DNA from: Deinococcus sp. Arct2-2
GTDB taxonomy: Bacteria > Deinococcota > Deinococci > Deinococcales > Deinococcaceae
Direction: 5' to 3'
Assembly (NCBI RefSeq): GCF_004801315.1
Contig: NZ_SSNW01000014.1
Coordinates: 1 to 64,000, forward strand
Length of the DNA: 64,000 nucleotides
Positions 1 to 9,244 of this stretch are shown here, one piece after another. A model generated the notes under the pieces. It did not search any database and was not told where the DNA came from. It saw only the letters and a list, made by a program, of their open reading frames with translations. The translations under genes and the position numbers were made by a program. How positions within the stretch are numbered: position 1 is the first letter of the stretch; each line of letters opens with the position of its first letter.

Positions 1-291
1 TCGAAACACAGCCTGACCTCCTCACCCAGCACACCCTCTTCCACGGGTGGCCTCTCTCAACCAACGAATCGGAGTCCGTATGAGGGGAAATCTGATCCTA
101 AGTTCCTCCTCCCAAGGGTCTGCCCCTGAGACTGCTGCGCCATGTCTACGGTTAACCATGGCCCCCGCAGCCTTCTGAAGATTAGGAAGAGGGGGGCGGA
201 AAAGTCACGCCATAGCGGGCGCAAATCTCAACTGAGGGTGAGTCGATGTTGCACACCTGGAGTTAAGCCCCGATTCACGCGGAGGCACCCC

Positions 292-450
292 ATGACCCAG
301 CGCAACACGTATACCGCCGAATTCAAGCGAGGTGCCTGCGCAACTCGCGCAGTCCACCGAAAATATCGCCGGCACTGCCCGCAATCTTGGAACCCTATTG
401 CTCGCCTTAAGACAGTGGATCAAAGCGGCTCCAATGCTCAGCTTAGAAGC
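292..450 (+). pseudogene. IS3-type transposase OrfA fragment
   Basis: From the ATG at 292 the reading starts MTQRNTYTAEFKR, the usual opening of the small HTH protein (OrfA) of IS3-family elements, which binds the element ends. After about 13 codons the frame is lost. Shifting frame restores a plausible continuation with an ARNLG turn and a LRQWIKAA helix up to about 450. No OrfB or inverted repeats are visible nearby, so this is a dead remnant. The assignment rests on the N-terminal motif only. Confidence 0.55.
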
Positions 451-760
451 GGGCCTGTGAGACGGACCACCACCACACGCCCGCCCCAACGAGCACGGGC
501 AAGGCCACCGTCAGCAGAAATCCAGTGGTGTAGCGCCCCAGTCTGCCCCGAGCGAGGGTGCCGGCATCCGCTGAGGTCTGCCGTTGGCCCGGTCTCACCC
601 AAAGACTCAGCGCGCCCACACCGTAGCTGATCAGGATGCTGGTCAGCAGGGTGACCAAGCTCAACCGCCCCACCTTTCCGTTAAGCGCGGCCAACGTCCA
701 CGCCAGCACACCGCAAGCCACGCCCAACACGGTCGGGGATGCAGTGGCTGAACGGGGCAC
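443..760 (-). CDS. small putative membrane protein
   Basis: A 105-residue reading with a GTG start at 760 and a stop exactly where the IS3-like fragment ends. It has three hydrophobic stretches, at roughly residues 9-27, 33-52 and 80-100, so a small inner-membrane protein is plausible. I recognise no family. There is no convincing ribosome binding site, and the stop at the edge of IS debris means the C-terminus may have been altered by the insertion. It could also be a chance open frame. Confidence 0.35.
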   Translation of the reverse strand: MPRSATASPTVLGVACGVLAWTLAALNGKVGRLSLVTLLTSILISYGVGALSLWVRPGQRQTSADAGTLARGRLGRYTTGFLLTVALPVLVGAGVWWWSVSQARF

Positions 761-1107
761 GCGCCCAGCATACCTGCTTGTCCTGCGTGCAGGCGCGTTG
801 AAGAGGGCGCACCTGCACTGGAGTTCCTAACGTCAGGCCCGGCGCAGCACTTGGCCGAGAGAAACGCACTCCTGCTGGATAACGGTGCAGCCGCAGCTCA
901 GCCGCACGGGCAGAAGACAGTCCAGTGGCGACCTGCACGGCCTCTCAACCTCTTCCGTTGGTTCACTCCAGTTCAGCTTGGCCCCCGCTGGAGGCTGATT
1001 ACGTACCTTCACCCCTCAGGTACCTTGACCTCCACCGCTTCAGGCTGTGGGGTGGGCTAGGTTTCCGGTTCTGGGCTGGCCCGCCGCTTCTTCCCCTCGC
1101 TCGGTGC
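761..1107. other. intergenic, no gene recognised
   Basis: About 350 bases between the small membrane ORF and the SDR gene. Open frames here are short and low in recognisable content. No strong hairpin or operator was noticed. Confidence 0.5.
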
Positions 1108-1803
1108 CTACCAAGCCACCGGCCCAAAGCGGTCAATGAACCGGCCAGTCCCCGCCTCTGGAGCCTCAGTCGCCAGGGTGACGATGGCGTCGGTGCCTTC
1201 CAGCACAGTCTGAGGCCCACTGTGGCCGTTGAACTCGGTGGCGGTATAGCCGGGATCGACGGCGTTGAAGCGGATGCTGGGCAGCCCCCGGGCGTACTGG
1301 GTGGTCAGCATTGTGACCGCTGCTTTGGACGCCGTGTAGAGGGGGGCGACGAACTGCCCCTCTGGCCGCTCCGGGTCGTGCGTGGCGGCAAACGACCCCA
1401 TTCCGCTGCTGACGTTGATCACCACCGGGTGTTCCGCGCGCTGCAACAGGGGCAGGAGAGCTTGGGTCACGCGCACGATTCCCGCCACATTGGTATTGAA
1501 GACCTCGGTGGCGTCTGCGCCCGTGAGCTGCGCGGTTTCCCGGTGGGGGCCGGAAATCCCGGCGTTGTTGATCAGCACGTCGAGACGCCCTTCGTGCGCT
1601 TCAATGTCCTGTGCCGCGCGGGTGACGGAGGCGTCGTCTGTCACGTCGAGCTGCACGAAGCGGGCCCCCAACTGCTGCGCGGCGCTCTGGCCGAGTCCGG
1701 TGTTGCGAGCGCTGATGATGACAGTGTGGCCGAGGCCGATGAGTCGCCGGGCGGTTTCGAAACCGAGGCCTTTGTTTGCGCCTGTGATCAAGGTGATGGG
1801 CAT
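1108..1803 (-). CDS. short-chain dehydrogenase/reductase
   Basis: A 231-residue NAD(P)-dependent oxidoreductase of the classical SDR family, with a Rossmann fold and probable cytoplasmic location. The start at 1803 puts the dinucleotide motif TGANKGLG at residues 6-13. The NNAG motif, a serine in the NVSSG strand and the catalytic YTASK tetrad follow in order. The frame is open further upstream, but those residues run into the divergent promoter region. The gene is transcribed away from the XRE regulator at 1907 with 103 bp between them. This is a common arrangement in which the regulator controls the SDR. The substrate is unknown; carbonyl or quinone reduction is typical. Confidence 0.85.
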   Translation of the reverse strand: MPITLITGANKGLGFETARRLIGLGHTVIISARNTGLGQSAAQQLGARFVQLDVTDDASVTRAAQDIEAHEGRLDVLINNAGISGPHRETAQLTGADATEVFNTNVAGIVRVTQALLPLLQRAEHPVVINVSSGMGSFAATHDPERPEGQFVAPLYTASKAAVTMLTTQYARGLPSIRFNAVDPGYTATEFNGHSGPQTVLEGTDAIVTLATEAPEAGTGRFIDRFGPVAW

Positions 1804-1906
1804 GCAGACAGTGTGGGGGGCAAACGCGCACGTGACCAGAGACCGGGCGTCCATAGGACTGCCAATCCCACGTTCCTTTGCGCCAAGCGGCGCTACCATC
1901 AGATCC

Positions 1907-2788
1907 ATGACCGACACCAGCAGTCTGGCCGCCACCCTCCGGGTGTGGCGCGACAGGCTGACGCCGAGCGAAATCGGCCTTCCCGCCCACGCGCTTCGCC
2001 GCACCGCCGGACTGAGGCGCGAGGAACTGGCGGAACTGACGGGGCTTTCGGTCGATTACATTGTCCGGCTAGAGCAGGGCCGCGCCACGTCGCCATCGGG
2101 GACGGTTGTGGCGGAACTGGCCCGCGCCCTGCGCCTCGTCCCGGCAGAGCGTGACCACTTGTACCGATTGGCGGGGCTGCAGCCTCCGGCAGACCGGTTG
2201 ATCAGCGACCTCATCTCACCGGGCGTTCGCCGGTTGCTGACCCGGCTGGGCGAGATGCCGGTCTCGGTGTTCGCGGCAGACTGGCGGCAGGTCTGGTGGA
2301 ATCAGCGCTGGGCGGCGCTGGTGGGAGACCCCTCCGGCGTCGCCCCGGAAGACCGCAACTTTGCGGCGGCGCGCTTCCCGGTGCCGGGCCGCCGGGCGCA
2401 GGTGGCCGCGTGGCCGGTGCGGGTCAGGAACCAACTGGTCTCAGACCGCGCGCTCGTCGCGGATCTCCGGCGGGCGAGCGCGCACTACCCGGGAGATTCG
2501 CGCCTGAGTGACCTCGTGCAGCACCTGGTCAGCGGCAACCCGGAATTCGCGGACCTCTGGCGTGGGGGGGTGGTCGGTCAGCACACCGATGACCGGAAAG
2601 TCATCGAGCATCCGCTGATCGGTGAGGTGGAGGTCGATTGTGATGTGCTCTCCGCTGGCGACACCGACCTAAAGATTGTCGCCCTGACCGCGTCGCCTGG
2701 AAGCGAGGCGGCCCGGCAGATCGAGACTGTGGGGGTTCTGGCCGCTGAACTCGAAGCGCTGAGCGCAGTTGTGATTGGAGACGACTGA
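1907..2788 (+). CDS. XRE-family regulator with MmyB-like ligand domain
   Basis: A 293-residue transcription factor. The ATG at 1907 begins MTDTSSLAATLRVWR, followed by an XRE helix-turn-helix (LRREELAELTGLSVDYIVRL, about residues 35-55). After it comes the C-terminal MmyB-like domain typical of a large group of actinobacterial and Deinococcus regulators, with landmarks VFAADWRQVWWNQRW and LVSGNPEFADLW. That domain is thought to bind a small hydrophobic ligand. Such genes are usually divergent from an SDR that they control, as here. The longer frame upstream of 1907 overlaps the SDR gene and is not believed. The ligand is unknown. Confidence 0.85.
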   Translation: MTDTSSLAATLRVWRDRLTPSEIGLPAHALRRTAGLRREELAELTGLSVDYIVRLEQGRATSPSGTVVAELARALRLVPAERDHLYRLAGLQPPADRLISDLISPGVRRLLTRLGEMPVSVFAADWRQVWWNQRWAALVGDPSGVAPEDRNFAAARFPVPGRRAQVAAWPVRVRNQLVSDRALVADLRRASAHYPGDSRLSDLVQHLVSGNPEFADLWRGGVVGQHTDDRKVIEHPLIGEVEVDCDVLSAGDTDLKIVALTASPGSEAARQIETVGVLAAELEALSAVVIGDD

Positions 2789-2932
2789 CCACCACGCACC
2801 GCAGGGGACGGTGTTCCAAAGAAATGACCGTACCGGTTCGGCCAGCGTTCCCTTGGAAAGCCGAGCTGTGGTTCGGTGGGCAATTTTCGAATTCGTTGAG
2901 GTCTTCTATACCCGATAACGCCCTTATTTAAA

Positions 2933-3840
2933 TTGGCGGACTTGATGCCACACGAGTGCGAAACCGACTCAAGCCCAAACGCGCCCTTTGACGCGTTCTT
3001 GGCCATAGTCTTCGGGATGGTGCCCCACGCTGGGCTGGAGATGGAGGGTGTGAATTTTCACTCCAGCAGTCAGGCACGAACTCCATTGGAGCATCAGTTC
3101 GCCTCAGTGGCCCTGGTGAAGTTCGGGGCCGATCCGACGCCGCTGTTGGAGCACTTCACAGTCTCCCGCCTCTTGGACACCCTCCTGTATCCGTACCGCA
3201 CCGCGACCCAGGAGGTGATGCATACCGTCATCCAGTGCCGGGAGGCGGGCGTGTCGATCGCCGGGGTACGGCTGGATGGAGAGTTCGGACGAGATCAGGT
3301 CGTGACTGAAGGTCACGACACCCAGATTCCCGTACTGGTGCGGGCTCAGCGGAACATGGGGGTTGAGGCTGAGCGTGTTCCCCCCGAACGGTGCCCTCTT
3401 TCCGCCGAGCTGGGATAGCGTGCCCATCGCCTCCGGGTACCGCGCGAGGGCGGCGCGTTCGACAGAACTTATTAGTTGGGGCAAGGTTCACGGCCAATGG
3501 AGCTGCTTGTTCCTGTTCAGTACCTTCGAGCCCTCATGGACTGTGCGGGCCTTCCAGGCCCGCTGGGGCATCAAAGTGATTGACCGCTTGATCAAGCAAC
3601 GTCTCGGTCAAGGGCGCTGCCGCTGTCGAACCATCTAGGCCCAAGAAAACTGGGCTTGGTGTGGTGGAGGCAGTTCATGCGGTGCTGCTGGTGCGTCAGG
3701 CGCACCCGCTCGCCACGCGGAACGGTACGTCCTGAGCGAGATGCAGCCTTCCCCCCACCAACTCGACGCCGCGTGACACGGCATCGAAGAAATTGCGGAA
3801 CCTCTTGTTCATTGGTCAGAGACCGCGAGTGGAATAGGAC
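2933..3840 (+). pseudogene. degenerate DDE transposase (IS4-like)
   Basis: Transposase pieces occur in successive frames. Around 3160-3290 the reading TLLYPYRTATQEV with a VRLDGEF element resembles the second catalytic Asp region of IS4-like enzymes (normally LLDREF). Around 3520-3640 FQARWGIKVIDRLIKQ followed by GRCRCR matches the YREK signature region, with Y and E replaced by F and K. From 3640 to about 3840, in shifted frames, the text continues as a plausible C-terminus (NWAWC, HAVLLVRQAHP, IEEIAEPLVHW). Frameshifts, a stop and the altered signature make it inactive. The IS family is not certain. Confidence 0.5.
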
Positions 3841-5434
3841 CGGTCAATCCTTCGAGTTCAATGGTGCGCTTTTCATTGCGGTCGACAAATTTGATCACGC
3901 CACCGATGAGGGGCTGGCTGGTCGCCATAAAGCGGTTCTTGCCCAAAGGCAACAGGTTAACTGCGAACCGAACGCCTTGAAAACCAGACTCTAGTTTGAG
4001 CGTGCGACTGTCAACGGCCGTGATCTGGGTTGGCTTACTGTCAGCCAGACTTTTGTAGCTGCCCACCAGAACACTCAGTTCTGAGGCGTGAGGCTGGTAA
4101 GTGCGGGCCGCCAGCCGATCCGCTGCAATACTGACGTTGTCTTGACCTAAAAGTTTGAGTTGTGCTTGCAGTACGGCGTTGACATCGGGCCCTGGACAGC
4201 CGAGCAGGACTTTGGCGACATGCAACCGGACTGCTTCCATAAACGTGTTGGCTCCCTCGACATTGGCCAAGATCACCACACCTGAACGCCGTTTGGGCAA
4301 CAGGGTGATATTGGCGGTTTCGCCTGTGACATTCCCGCCGTGTTGTACCAGCGTCTCCCCGAGAAACGTTTCGACCCCCCAGTAAAAGCCGTAGCGCTCG
4401 CCGGTGACAAGTGAAGCGGGTACATCCGACGGTCTGGCGGCAACTTTACGCGCCTGATCCGCAAAGATGCCCGGCAGATTGAAGTCAGGTGCAGCCACCT
4501 GACCTTGGTGCATCTCATTGAGGCTGGCCTGAGAAAGGAGTGGGGAACCGTCACCGAGCTGGAAGCGCACGTAGCGGGCCATCTCAGCGGCACTGGCGTT
4601 GACGGCTCCAGCGGGAGCGTCCGCTCCTAAGGTCAGATAGTCGGTGGGTTGCGAGCCGCCGCCTTTCACATTTAGCTCGTGCGCCACGGCGATATCAGGC
4701 TGTTTTTTAAGGTTCTCAATAGAGAGTGTCGCCGTATTCATTCCCAGCGGTTGCAGCACACGCTGACGGGTAAAGACTTGCCACGGCTGACCGCTGACCC
4801 GGCTGATAATTTCACCGGCGATAATTGTGTTGACATTGCTGTAGACAAACGTTTCGCCGGGTTTACCGACCAGAGGCGTACTTGCCGCCGCCGCAATGAT
4901 GTCTTTGGCCGTCAGTTTCGGATTGAACGTTGAGGCGTCGGTTCTGACCAATCCGGTTGAATGCGTGAGCAGGTTCCTCACAGTAACGGTTCGGGTGGAC
5001 ACCAGGTTGGCCAGCTTGAATTCCGGGATGTAGGTCGTAACCGGCGCGTCAAGGTCAACCAAGCCGTCCTCGACCAAGACCATCATGTCCAACGCGGTGA
5101 ATGATTTCGTCACCGAACCGATGGCAAATTGCGTGTTGACCGTGACTGGCGCGCGCGTCTTCACGTCGCGGATGCCGTACCCTTTGACATACCGAATGTT
5201 GCCGTTCTCAATGACCGCCAGGCCCACGCCAGGGACGCCGTACTCCTTCATCATGCGCCGTATGTAGGCGTCGAGCTGTACAGGATCGAACGTAGACTGA
5301 GCGACGCTGCAGGAAGGTTGACCGCCGCCGCCCAGCGCGAAGGTTGTGTGGTCAAGCGCAGTCTGGGCAAAAGTGCCCTGCGACAACAGACAAATGGTGG
5401 CCAGCATTGAGCGAGAAGTGCGGTTTGCACACAT
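3809..5434 (-). CDS. secreted beta-lactamase-fold serine hydrolase
   Basis: A 541-residue protein of the beta-lactamase/class C penicillin-binding protein family (serine peptidase, esterase or D-aminopeptidase-like). Residues 1-24 look like a signal peptide ending in a TFAQ cleavage region. The nucleophile motif S107-V-T-K110, the YSN triad at 197-199 and the HGG box at 364-366 are all present, so it should be active. A C-terminal domain of about 150 residues, common in this family, follows the catalytic part. It is divergent from the two-component system at 5756 with about 320 bp between, so that system could control it. The natural substrate cannot be read from sequence. Confidence 0.85.
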   Translation of the reverse strand: MCANRTSRSMLATICLLSQGTFAQTALDHTTFALGGGGQPSCSVAQSTFDPVQLDAYIRRMMKEYGVPGVGLAVIENGNIRYVKGYGIRDVKTRAPVTVNTQFAIGSVTKSFTALDMMVLVEDGLVDLDAPVTTYIPEFKLANLVSTRTVTVRNLLTHSTGLVRTDASTFNPKLTAKDIIAAAASTPLVGKPGETFVYSNVNTIIAGEIISRVSGQPWQVFTRQRVLQPLGMNTATLSIENLKKQPDIAVAHELNVKGGGSQPTDYLTLGADAPAGAVNASAAEMARYVRFQLGDGSPLLSQASLNEMHQGQVAAPDFNLPGIFADQARKVAARPSDVPASLVTGERYGFYWGVETFLGETLVQHGGNVTGETANITLLPKRRSGVVILANVEGANTFMEAVRLHVAKVLLGCPGPDVNAVLQAQLKLLGQDNVSIAADRLAARTYQPHASELSVLVGSYKSLADSKPTQITAVDSRTLKLESGFQGVRFAVNLLPLGKNRFMATSQPLIGGVIKFVDRNEKRTIELEGLTGPIPLAVSDQ

Positions 5435-5755
5435 AGAAGACTCCTACTAGAGCGGCCGAAGCCCTCAAGAGGGCCGTCGGTTAAGGAAGGCGGCTGGGAA
5501 GTGAAACGGCGGTCAACCGGTGCGGGGCGCAACACCTGAAAGGCGACCGGTGCCAACAGCAGTGTCGGTGCCAATCAATCAGCCTTAGCCCGGCCTTTGA
5601 CAAGATCTTTCCGATCTCGCGCAACTTCTCAGGAGTGCTCCTCAGGCCGGCAGGATCACCCTCCTTCAGCTGCTTGGATCTCGAGTTCTCATCCCATCCT
5701 GTTCCAATCTTCTCAAAACCCAGCTGCCACTGCTCCACTCCTCTTACACTGAGGG
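5435..5755. other. divergent intergenic region
   Basis: About 320 bases between the serine hydrolase (minus) and the response regulator (plus). It must hold both promoters. No clear palindromic operator or hairpin was seen by eye. Confidence 0.4.
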
Positions 5756-6454
5756 ATGGGTTCATTGGCATCCCGGTCTTCACTTGTCCTCGTCGTCGAG
5801 GATGAACCGAGTTTGAGTCAGGTTCTTGAGGCCTATCTGCGTCGGGAAGGGTTCCGAACCGAACGCGCCCTTGACGGTGAAAGTGCTCTGCGACTCTTTT
5901 ACGCCACCCGCCCAAATCTAGTGCTCCTTGACGTGATGCTGCCCAAGCTCGATGGGTTTGAGGTTCTGCGGCGGATCCGCCAAGCTGGGGACACCCCGGT
6001 CATCATGGTCACCGCCCGCGTCGACGATGTTGACCGGCTGGTGGGATTTAGGATGGGCACGGACGACTACGTGACTAAACCTTTTAATCCGCCTGAGGTG
6101 ATCGAGCGGGTCAAGGCGGTCTTGAGGCGCGCGCAGCCCAGGGACGGGGAGAAGCCGGTAGTTGTGGCCGGACTTGAAATTGATTCTCGCGGGATGCAGG
6201 TCAAGGCTTTGGGCAAGCGCCTCGATCTGACCTTGAGCGAGTTTCGGCTGCTGGAACTATTGGCCCGGCATCCAGGGCGTGTGTTCAGCCGTGCCGAACT
6301 CATCCAGGCGTGTCTGCCTGAATCTGGGGCGCTGGAACGTGTGGTCGACGCACATCTCAACAGCGTACGGCGGAAGCTCGGTGCCATCGGGGCCACTGAT
6401 CCACTCGAATCAGTTCGTGGCGTCGGGTACCGTCTGGGCAACGGGAGCAGCTGA
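5756..6454 (+). CDS. OmpR/PhoB-type response regulator
   Basis: A 232-residue two-component regulator. The receiver domain has the acidic pocket VVEDE near residue 15, the phosphoacceptor Asp59 in LLDVMLPK and the KPF lysine loop. A C-terminal winged-helix DNA-binding domain runs from about 130 to 230 (LTLSEFRLLELLARHPGRVF, then the closing VRGVGYRL). The start at 5756 lies directly behind a GAGGG sequence with little spacing, so a slightly later start is possible. The stop overlaps the kinase start (TGATG), indicating translational coupling with the sensor. Targets probably include itself and possibly the divergent hydrolase; this is inference. Confidence 0.9.
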   Translation: MGSLASRSSLVLVVEDEPSLSQVLEAYLRREGFRTERALDGESALRLFYATRPNLVLLDVMLPKLDGFEVLRRIRQAGDTPVIMVTARVDDVDRLVGFRMGTDDYVTKPFNPPEVIERVKAVLRRAQPRDGEKPVVVAGLEIDSRGMQVKALGKRLDLTLSEFRLLELLARHPGRVFSRAELIQACLPESGALERVVDAHLNSVRRKLGAIGATDPLESVRGVGYRLGNGSS

Positions 6455-7482
6455 TGAACCGCATTTGGGTTGGCCTCTGGCTGGCCATTATGGGTGTCTT
6501 GGTGGTCTTCTGTGTCCTGTTTCAACTTGCCAAAGGCTTGACGTCGCTCTTCACGGATGAAGCAGCTGTGCCAGCCTGGGGATCGCTCTTTGGATTCATG
6601 TTGGCCACGCTGCTGGCGGCCTTCATCGCGTGGTCTCTGGCCCGGCCACTCAGCGCAGTCTCGAAGGCGGCGCAGCGAGTGGCTGGGGGAGATTTGAGCG
6701 CCCGTGCCCAACTGCCGTTCATGCCGCAGAGAAGGCATTTGAACTGGCAGAGCGGTGAAACTCTCCGCCTTCTCGACGACTTCAATCTGATGGCCTCTTC
6801 TCTTGAACGGCTTGAGACCGAACGACAGGCCACCACAGCTTCGATCGCCCACGAACTACGAACCCCGCTGGCCGTTCTGCAAGCCCGGCTCGTCGCCTTA
6901 CAAGACGGCATCTTTACGCTAGATTTGAACGAAATCAATATTCTTAAACAGCACACTGATTTCTTGGCACGGTTGGTGGAGGATCTGCGCTACCTCTCGC
7001 TGGCAGATGCGGGCAAACTGAACCTTAATTTTGAGACGTGCGATCTGGCTGTTGTCGCCAGCGACGTGGTGGCCGGGTTTCGGCAGCGCGCCCTCCTGAA
7101 AGGAGTCCATCTCGACCTCTCTGTGCAGAAGGCAGTCTTGCGGGGTGACTCCGCACGGCTCTCTCAAGTCATCATGAATCTGCTGGAAAACGCACTGAAG
7201 TTCTCTCCTCCGGCAGGGCAAATCAGCGTGTGCGTTGAGGCGCAGGGAACAGTTGTGAAGCTTCTCGTTCATGATTCCGGCCCCGGCATCGCCGACGCGA
7301 CGAAGGCGCGGATTTTTGAGCGTTTTTACCATTCGGACACCCACGGTTCTGGTTCCGGTCTCGGCCTAGCTATCGTCAAACAGCTGGTTGAGCTGCATAG
7401 GGGCACCGTCGAGGTCATGAACGCGCCAGAAGGGGGGGCCTTATTCCAAGTAGAGTTTTCCAGAATGGTTGTACCAAGTTAA
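6454..7482 (+). CDS. membrane sensor histidine kinase (HAMP type)
   Basis: A 342-residue kinase paired with the regulator just upstream. Two membrane helices (about residues 5-27 and 43-62) enclose a very short extracellular loop, so it probably senses within the membrane or through a partner. A HAMP segment follows at 62-120. Then come the H box IAHELRTPLA with His133, the N box NLLENALKF, and the G boxes DSGPGI and GSGLGLAIVK. All catalytic elements are present. A 13-bp perfect hairpin lies just behind the stop and probably ends the operon. Confidence 0.9.
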   Translation: MNRIWVGLWLAIMGVLVVFCVLFQLAKGLTSLFTDEAAVPAWGSLFGFMLATLLAAFIAWSLARPLSAVSKAAQRVAGGDLSARAQLPFMPQRRHLNWQSGETLRLLDDFNLMASSLERLETERQATTASIAHELRTPLAVLQARLVALQDGIFTLDLNEINILKQHTDFLARLVEDLRYLSLADAGKLNLNFETCDLAVVASDVVAGFRQRALLKGVHLDLSVQKAVLRGDSARLSQVIMNLLENALKFSPPAGQISVCVEAQGTVVKLLVHDSGPGIADATKARIFERFYHSDTHGSGSGLGLAIVKQLVELHRGTVEVMNAPEGGALFQVEFSRMVVPS

Positions 7483-7497
7483 CCGTGCAGCCGCTTA

Positions 7498-7529
7498 AAG
7501 CAGCATAACCCGATGTGGTTATGCTGCTT
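7498..7529 (+). terminator. hairpin after two-component operon
   Basis: A perfect 13-bp inverted repeat (AAGCAGCATAACC and its complement) with a 6-nt loop begins 16 bases after the kinase stop. There is no long T run behind it, so termination efficiency is uncertain, but position and stem quality fit a terminator. Confidence 0.6.
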
Positions 7530-7557
7530 CAATTCGGTCAGGTTAGGCTGATCCGCT

Positions 7558-7720
7558 GTGACCGCTCCAAAGTCCTACCGTCACCGACTCAAGCTGATCA
7601 TCATTCGACATGCCGACCTAGCTGTATCACCGCTTTCCATGAGCTACCGAAAGGGTAGCGTTGCCCTAACTGGCTCAGGAGGGGTGAACCGGCCGCAGCT
7701 AGTGCTAGCGTGGACACCTC
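7558..7720 (+). pseudogene. IS6-family transposase N-terminal fragment
   Basis: The reading VTAPKSYRHRL, IIRHA, LYHRF, SMSYR matches the opening of IS6-family transposases (usual form: IIRHAVWLYHRFSMSYRDVEELLAERGV). At least one frameshift and an in-frame stop separate the pieces, and the catalytic DDE domain is absent. Another remnant in this stretch of debris. Confidence 0.5.
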
Positions 7721-8795
7721 GGTACTCCAGACGAGCAGCTCCTAGGGCTTAAGCGCCGACTGCTTCAGACCCGGTAGCCCCTGTCCTTTCCAGGTGGCTG
7801 GGATGCCGGGGCTGACCTCGCCGTCGTTCAGCACTTGACTTTGCACTGGCAGGCGTCATGTGATGGGTGGGCGCGGGAAGCGCAGCTCAGTCAGTGGCTC
7901 AGTACGAGACAGTGCTTAATGGGCGAGATCTTTACTTGGTTCACCAGCCTGGTACAGATTCCGTTCCACTGCCGCTGATGCTGACCTATGGTTGGCCAGG
8001 CTTATTCGTCAAGTTGGAACGATTGGTGCGTTTGCTTGCCTACCCAGATGCGCACGGCGCAGACTCAGCCGACGCTTTTCATGTGGCCGTTCAGTCTTTG
8101 CCTGGTTTCGGCTTCTCCAACCCGTCGGAAGTGCCCAGCACCCACAGCCGTCAGATCGCGGGCCGCTGGGCACAGTTGATGACCAGACTCGGCTAAGCCC
8201 GGTTCGGAGCGCACGGAGGTCACATTGGAGCAGGGGGCTCCGCTTGGCTCGGCTTCGATTGTCCAGCGCGGGTCATCGGCCTGCACATCAACTACATCCC
8301 CGGTTCGTTCTTGGCGCGGATCGCAGCGTGGGACGAGGAAGAGGATGGGTATGGGCCCCTCCAGGATCATCGGCCACAGACGGCCACCTATGGACTCAGT
8401 GATTCACCGATCTGCCTAGCTGCTTGAATCGCTGAGAAGTGTTACGCCTGGACGGACGTAAGGGGCTGGGGATCTCCACCGACGCGCCGCTGACGAACAT
8501 CGCGCTGTATTGGTTGACCAACATGATCGGCTCATCGGTGCAGCTCTGCCGCGAGAATCGGCGGGAGCCGGTTCACTTTGGCTTTGGGGAGCGCGTACAG
8601 CCACCATTCAGTACGGCGCTGTTCCCCCATGGGCTGCCGATGCCGCCGAGGAGTTGGGTTGAACGGGTGTACAACAGGTACCACTGGACGCCCATGGCCC
8701 GGGGTGGGCACTTCACCGCCATAAAACAATCTGAACTGTTGGCCGAGGACATTCGTCAGGCGTGCTGCCCTCTTGCGGGAACAGCACTGACCAGA
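7715..8795 (+). pseudogene. decayed epoxide hydrolase
   Basis: Successive frames give the parts of a microsomal-type (EHN-domain) epoxide hydrolase in the right order. The LKRRLLQTR and FPGGWDAGADL segment comes first, near 7720-7830. Next is LMLTYGWPGLFVKL at about 7975 (oxyanion HGWP region, here YGWP). LPGFGFSNPSE follows at about 8100, then HINYIPGSFLARI with WDEEEDGYGPLQ near 8290-8360. The catalytic-His end ARGGHFTAIKQSELLAEDIRQ lies near 8697-8760. At least three frameshifts and an in-frame stop break it, so no enzyme can be made. The intact ancestor would have been near 370 residues. It may have hydrolysed small epoxides for detoxification. Confidence 0.75.
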
Positions 8796-9244
8796 GAGAA
8801 CCAAAAGCGTTTCGTACGTGTTGGTGTTGCCCTCTCCACCTGCGCGAGAGGGGCGCTTGGGTTGCAGCGGGGCGAGGGGGCTACAAGCGGCGAACCCGCC
8901 CTCTGTCAAGGATTCAATTTAATCTCGTATAGCACTTATCCCAATTGAACCTGCCTTAAACCGGGACACCAACTCGGCTGCCGGTTCAATCGGATTTTCG
9001 TTGTACCGATTTTGCAGTAGACGGGTGGGACGCGAAATTTTTCTTAGCGAAGTAAGATTTCTGGAACGTGCTTCCGCCCCTATCCTTGGGGCACAGCAAA
9101 ACGGCTTAAGGCTCAGGATAGGCGGCCGCTAGGTCTGCCTTCTCCCCTAGTCTGGTGGGTTGGGGTCAGGCCATGCCGCTTTCTAGAGACCTGTACAGCT
9201 CAGTATAGGCCGGCTCCTTTTCGCTTTCTCGCACTCCGTCATAT
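8796..9244. other. intergenic with a REP-like repeat
   Basis: Between the dead epoxide hydrolase and the LacI gene. It contains the repeat copy at 8824-8882 described separately. The rest has no recognisable gene. Confidence 0.5.
8824..8882 (+). repeat. REP-like interspersed repeat, copy 1
   Basis: The block starting GTTGCCCTCTCCACCTGCG, with a GAGAGGGG arm and a GCAGCGGGG tail, recurs in opposite orientation at about 34050-34112 and in a shorter related form at about 45571-45612. It can fold into a hairpin (CCCTCTCC with GAGAGGGG). Such short intergenic hairpin repeats are common in Deinococcus and other bacteria. Confidence 0.6.

Noticed and set aside
925..2154. Long plus-strand frame of about 409 codons over the SDR gene
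   Set aside because: It is the antisense shadow of the SDR gene; the minus-strand reading has all SDR motifs and this one has none.
3809..5434. Antibiotic-resistance beta-lactamase
   Set aside because: It has the SxxK/YSN/HGG motifs of the wider serine hydrolase family, but length and the C-terminal domain fit esterase/peptidase relatives; no evidence for a resistance enzyme.
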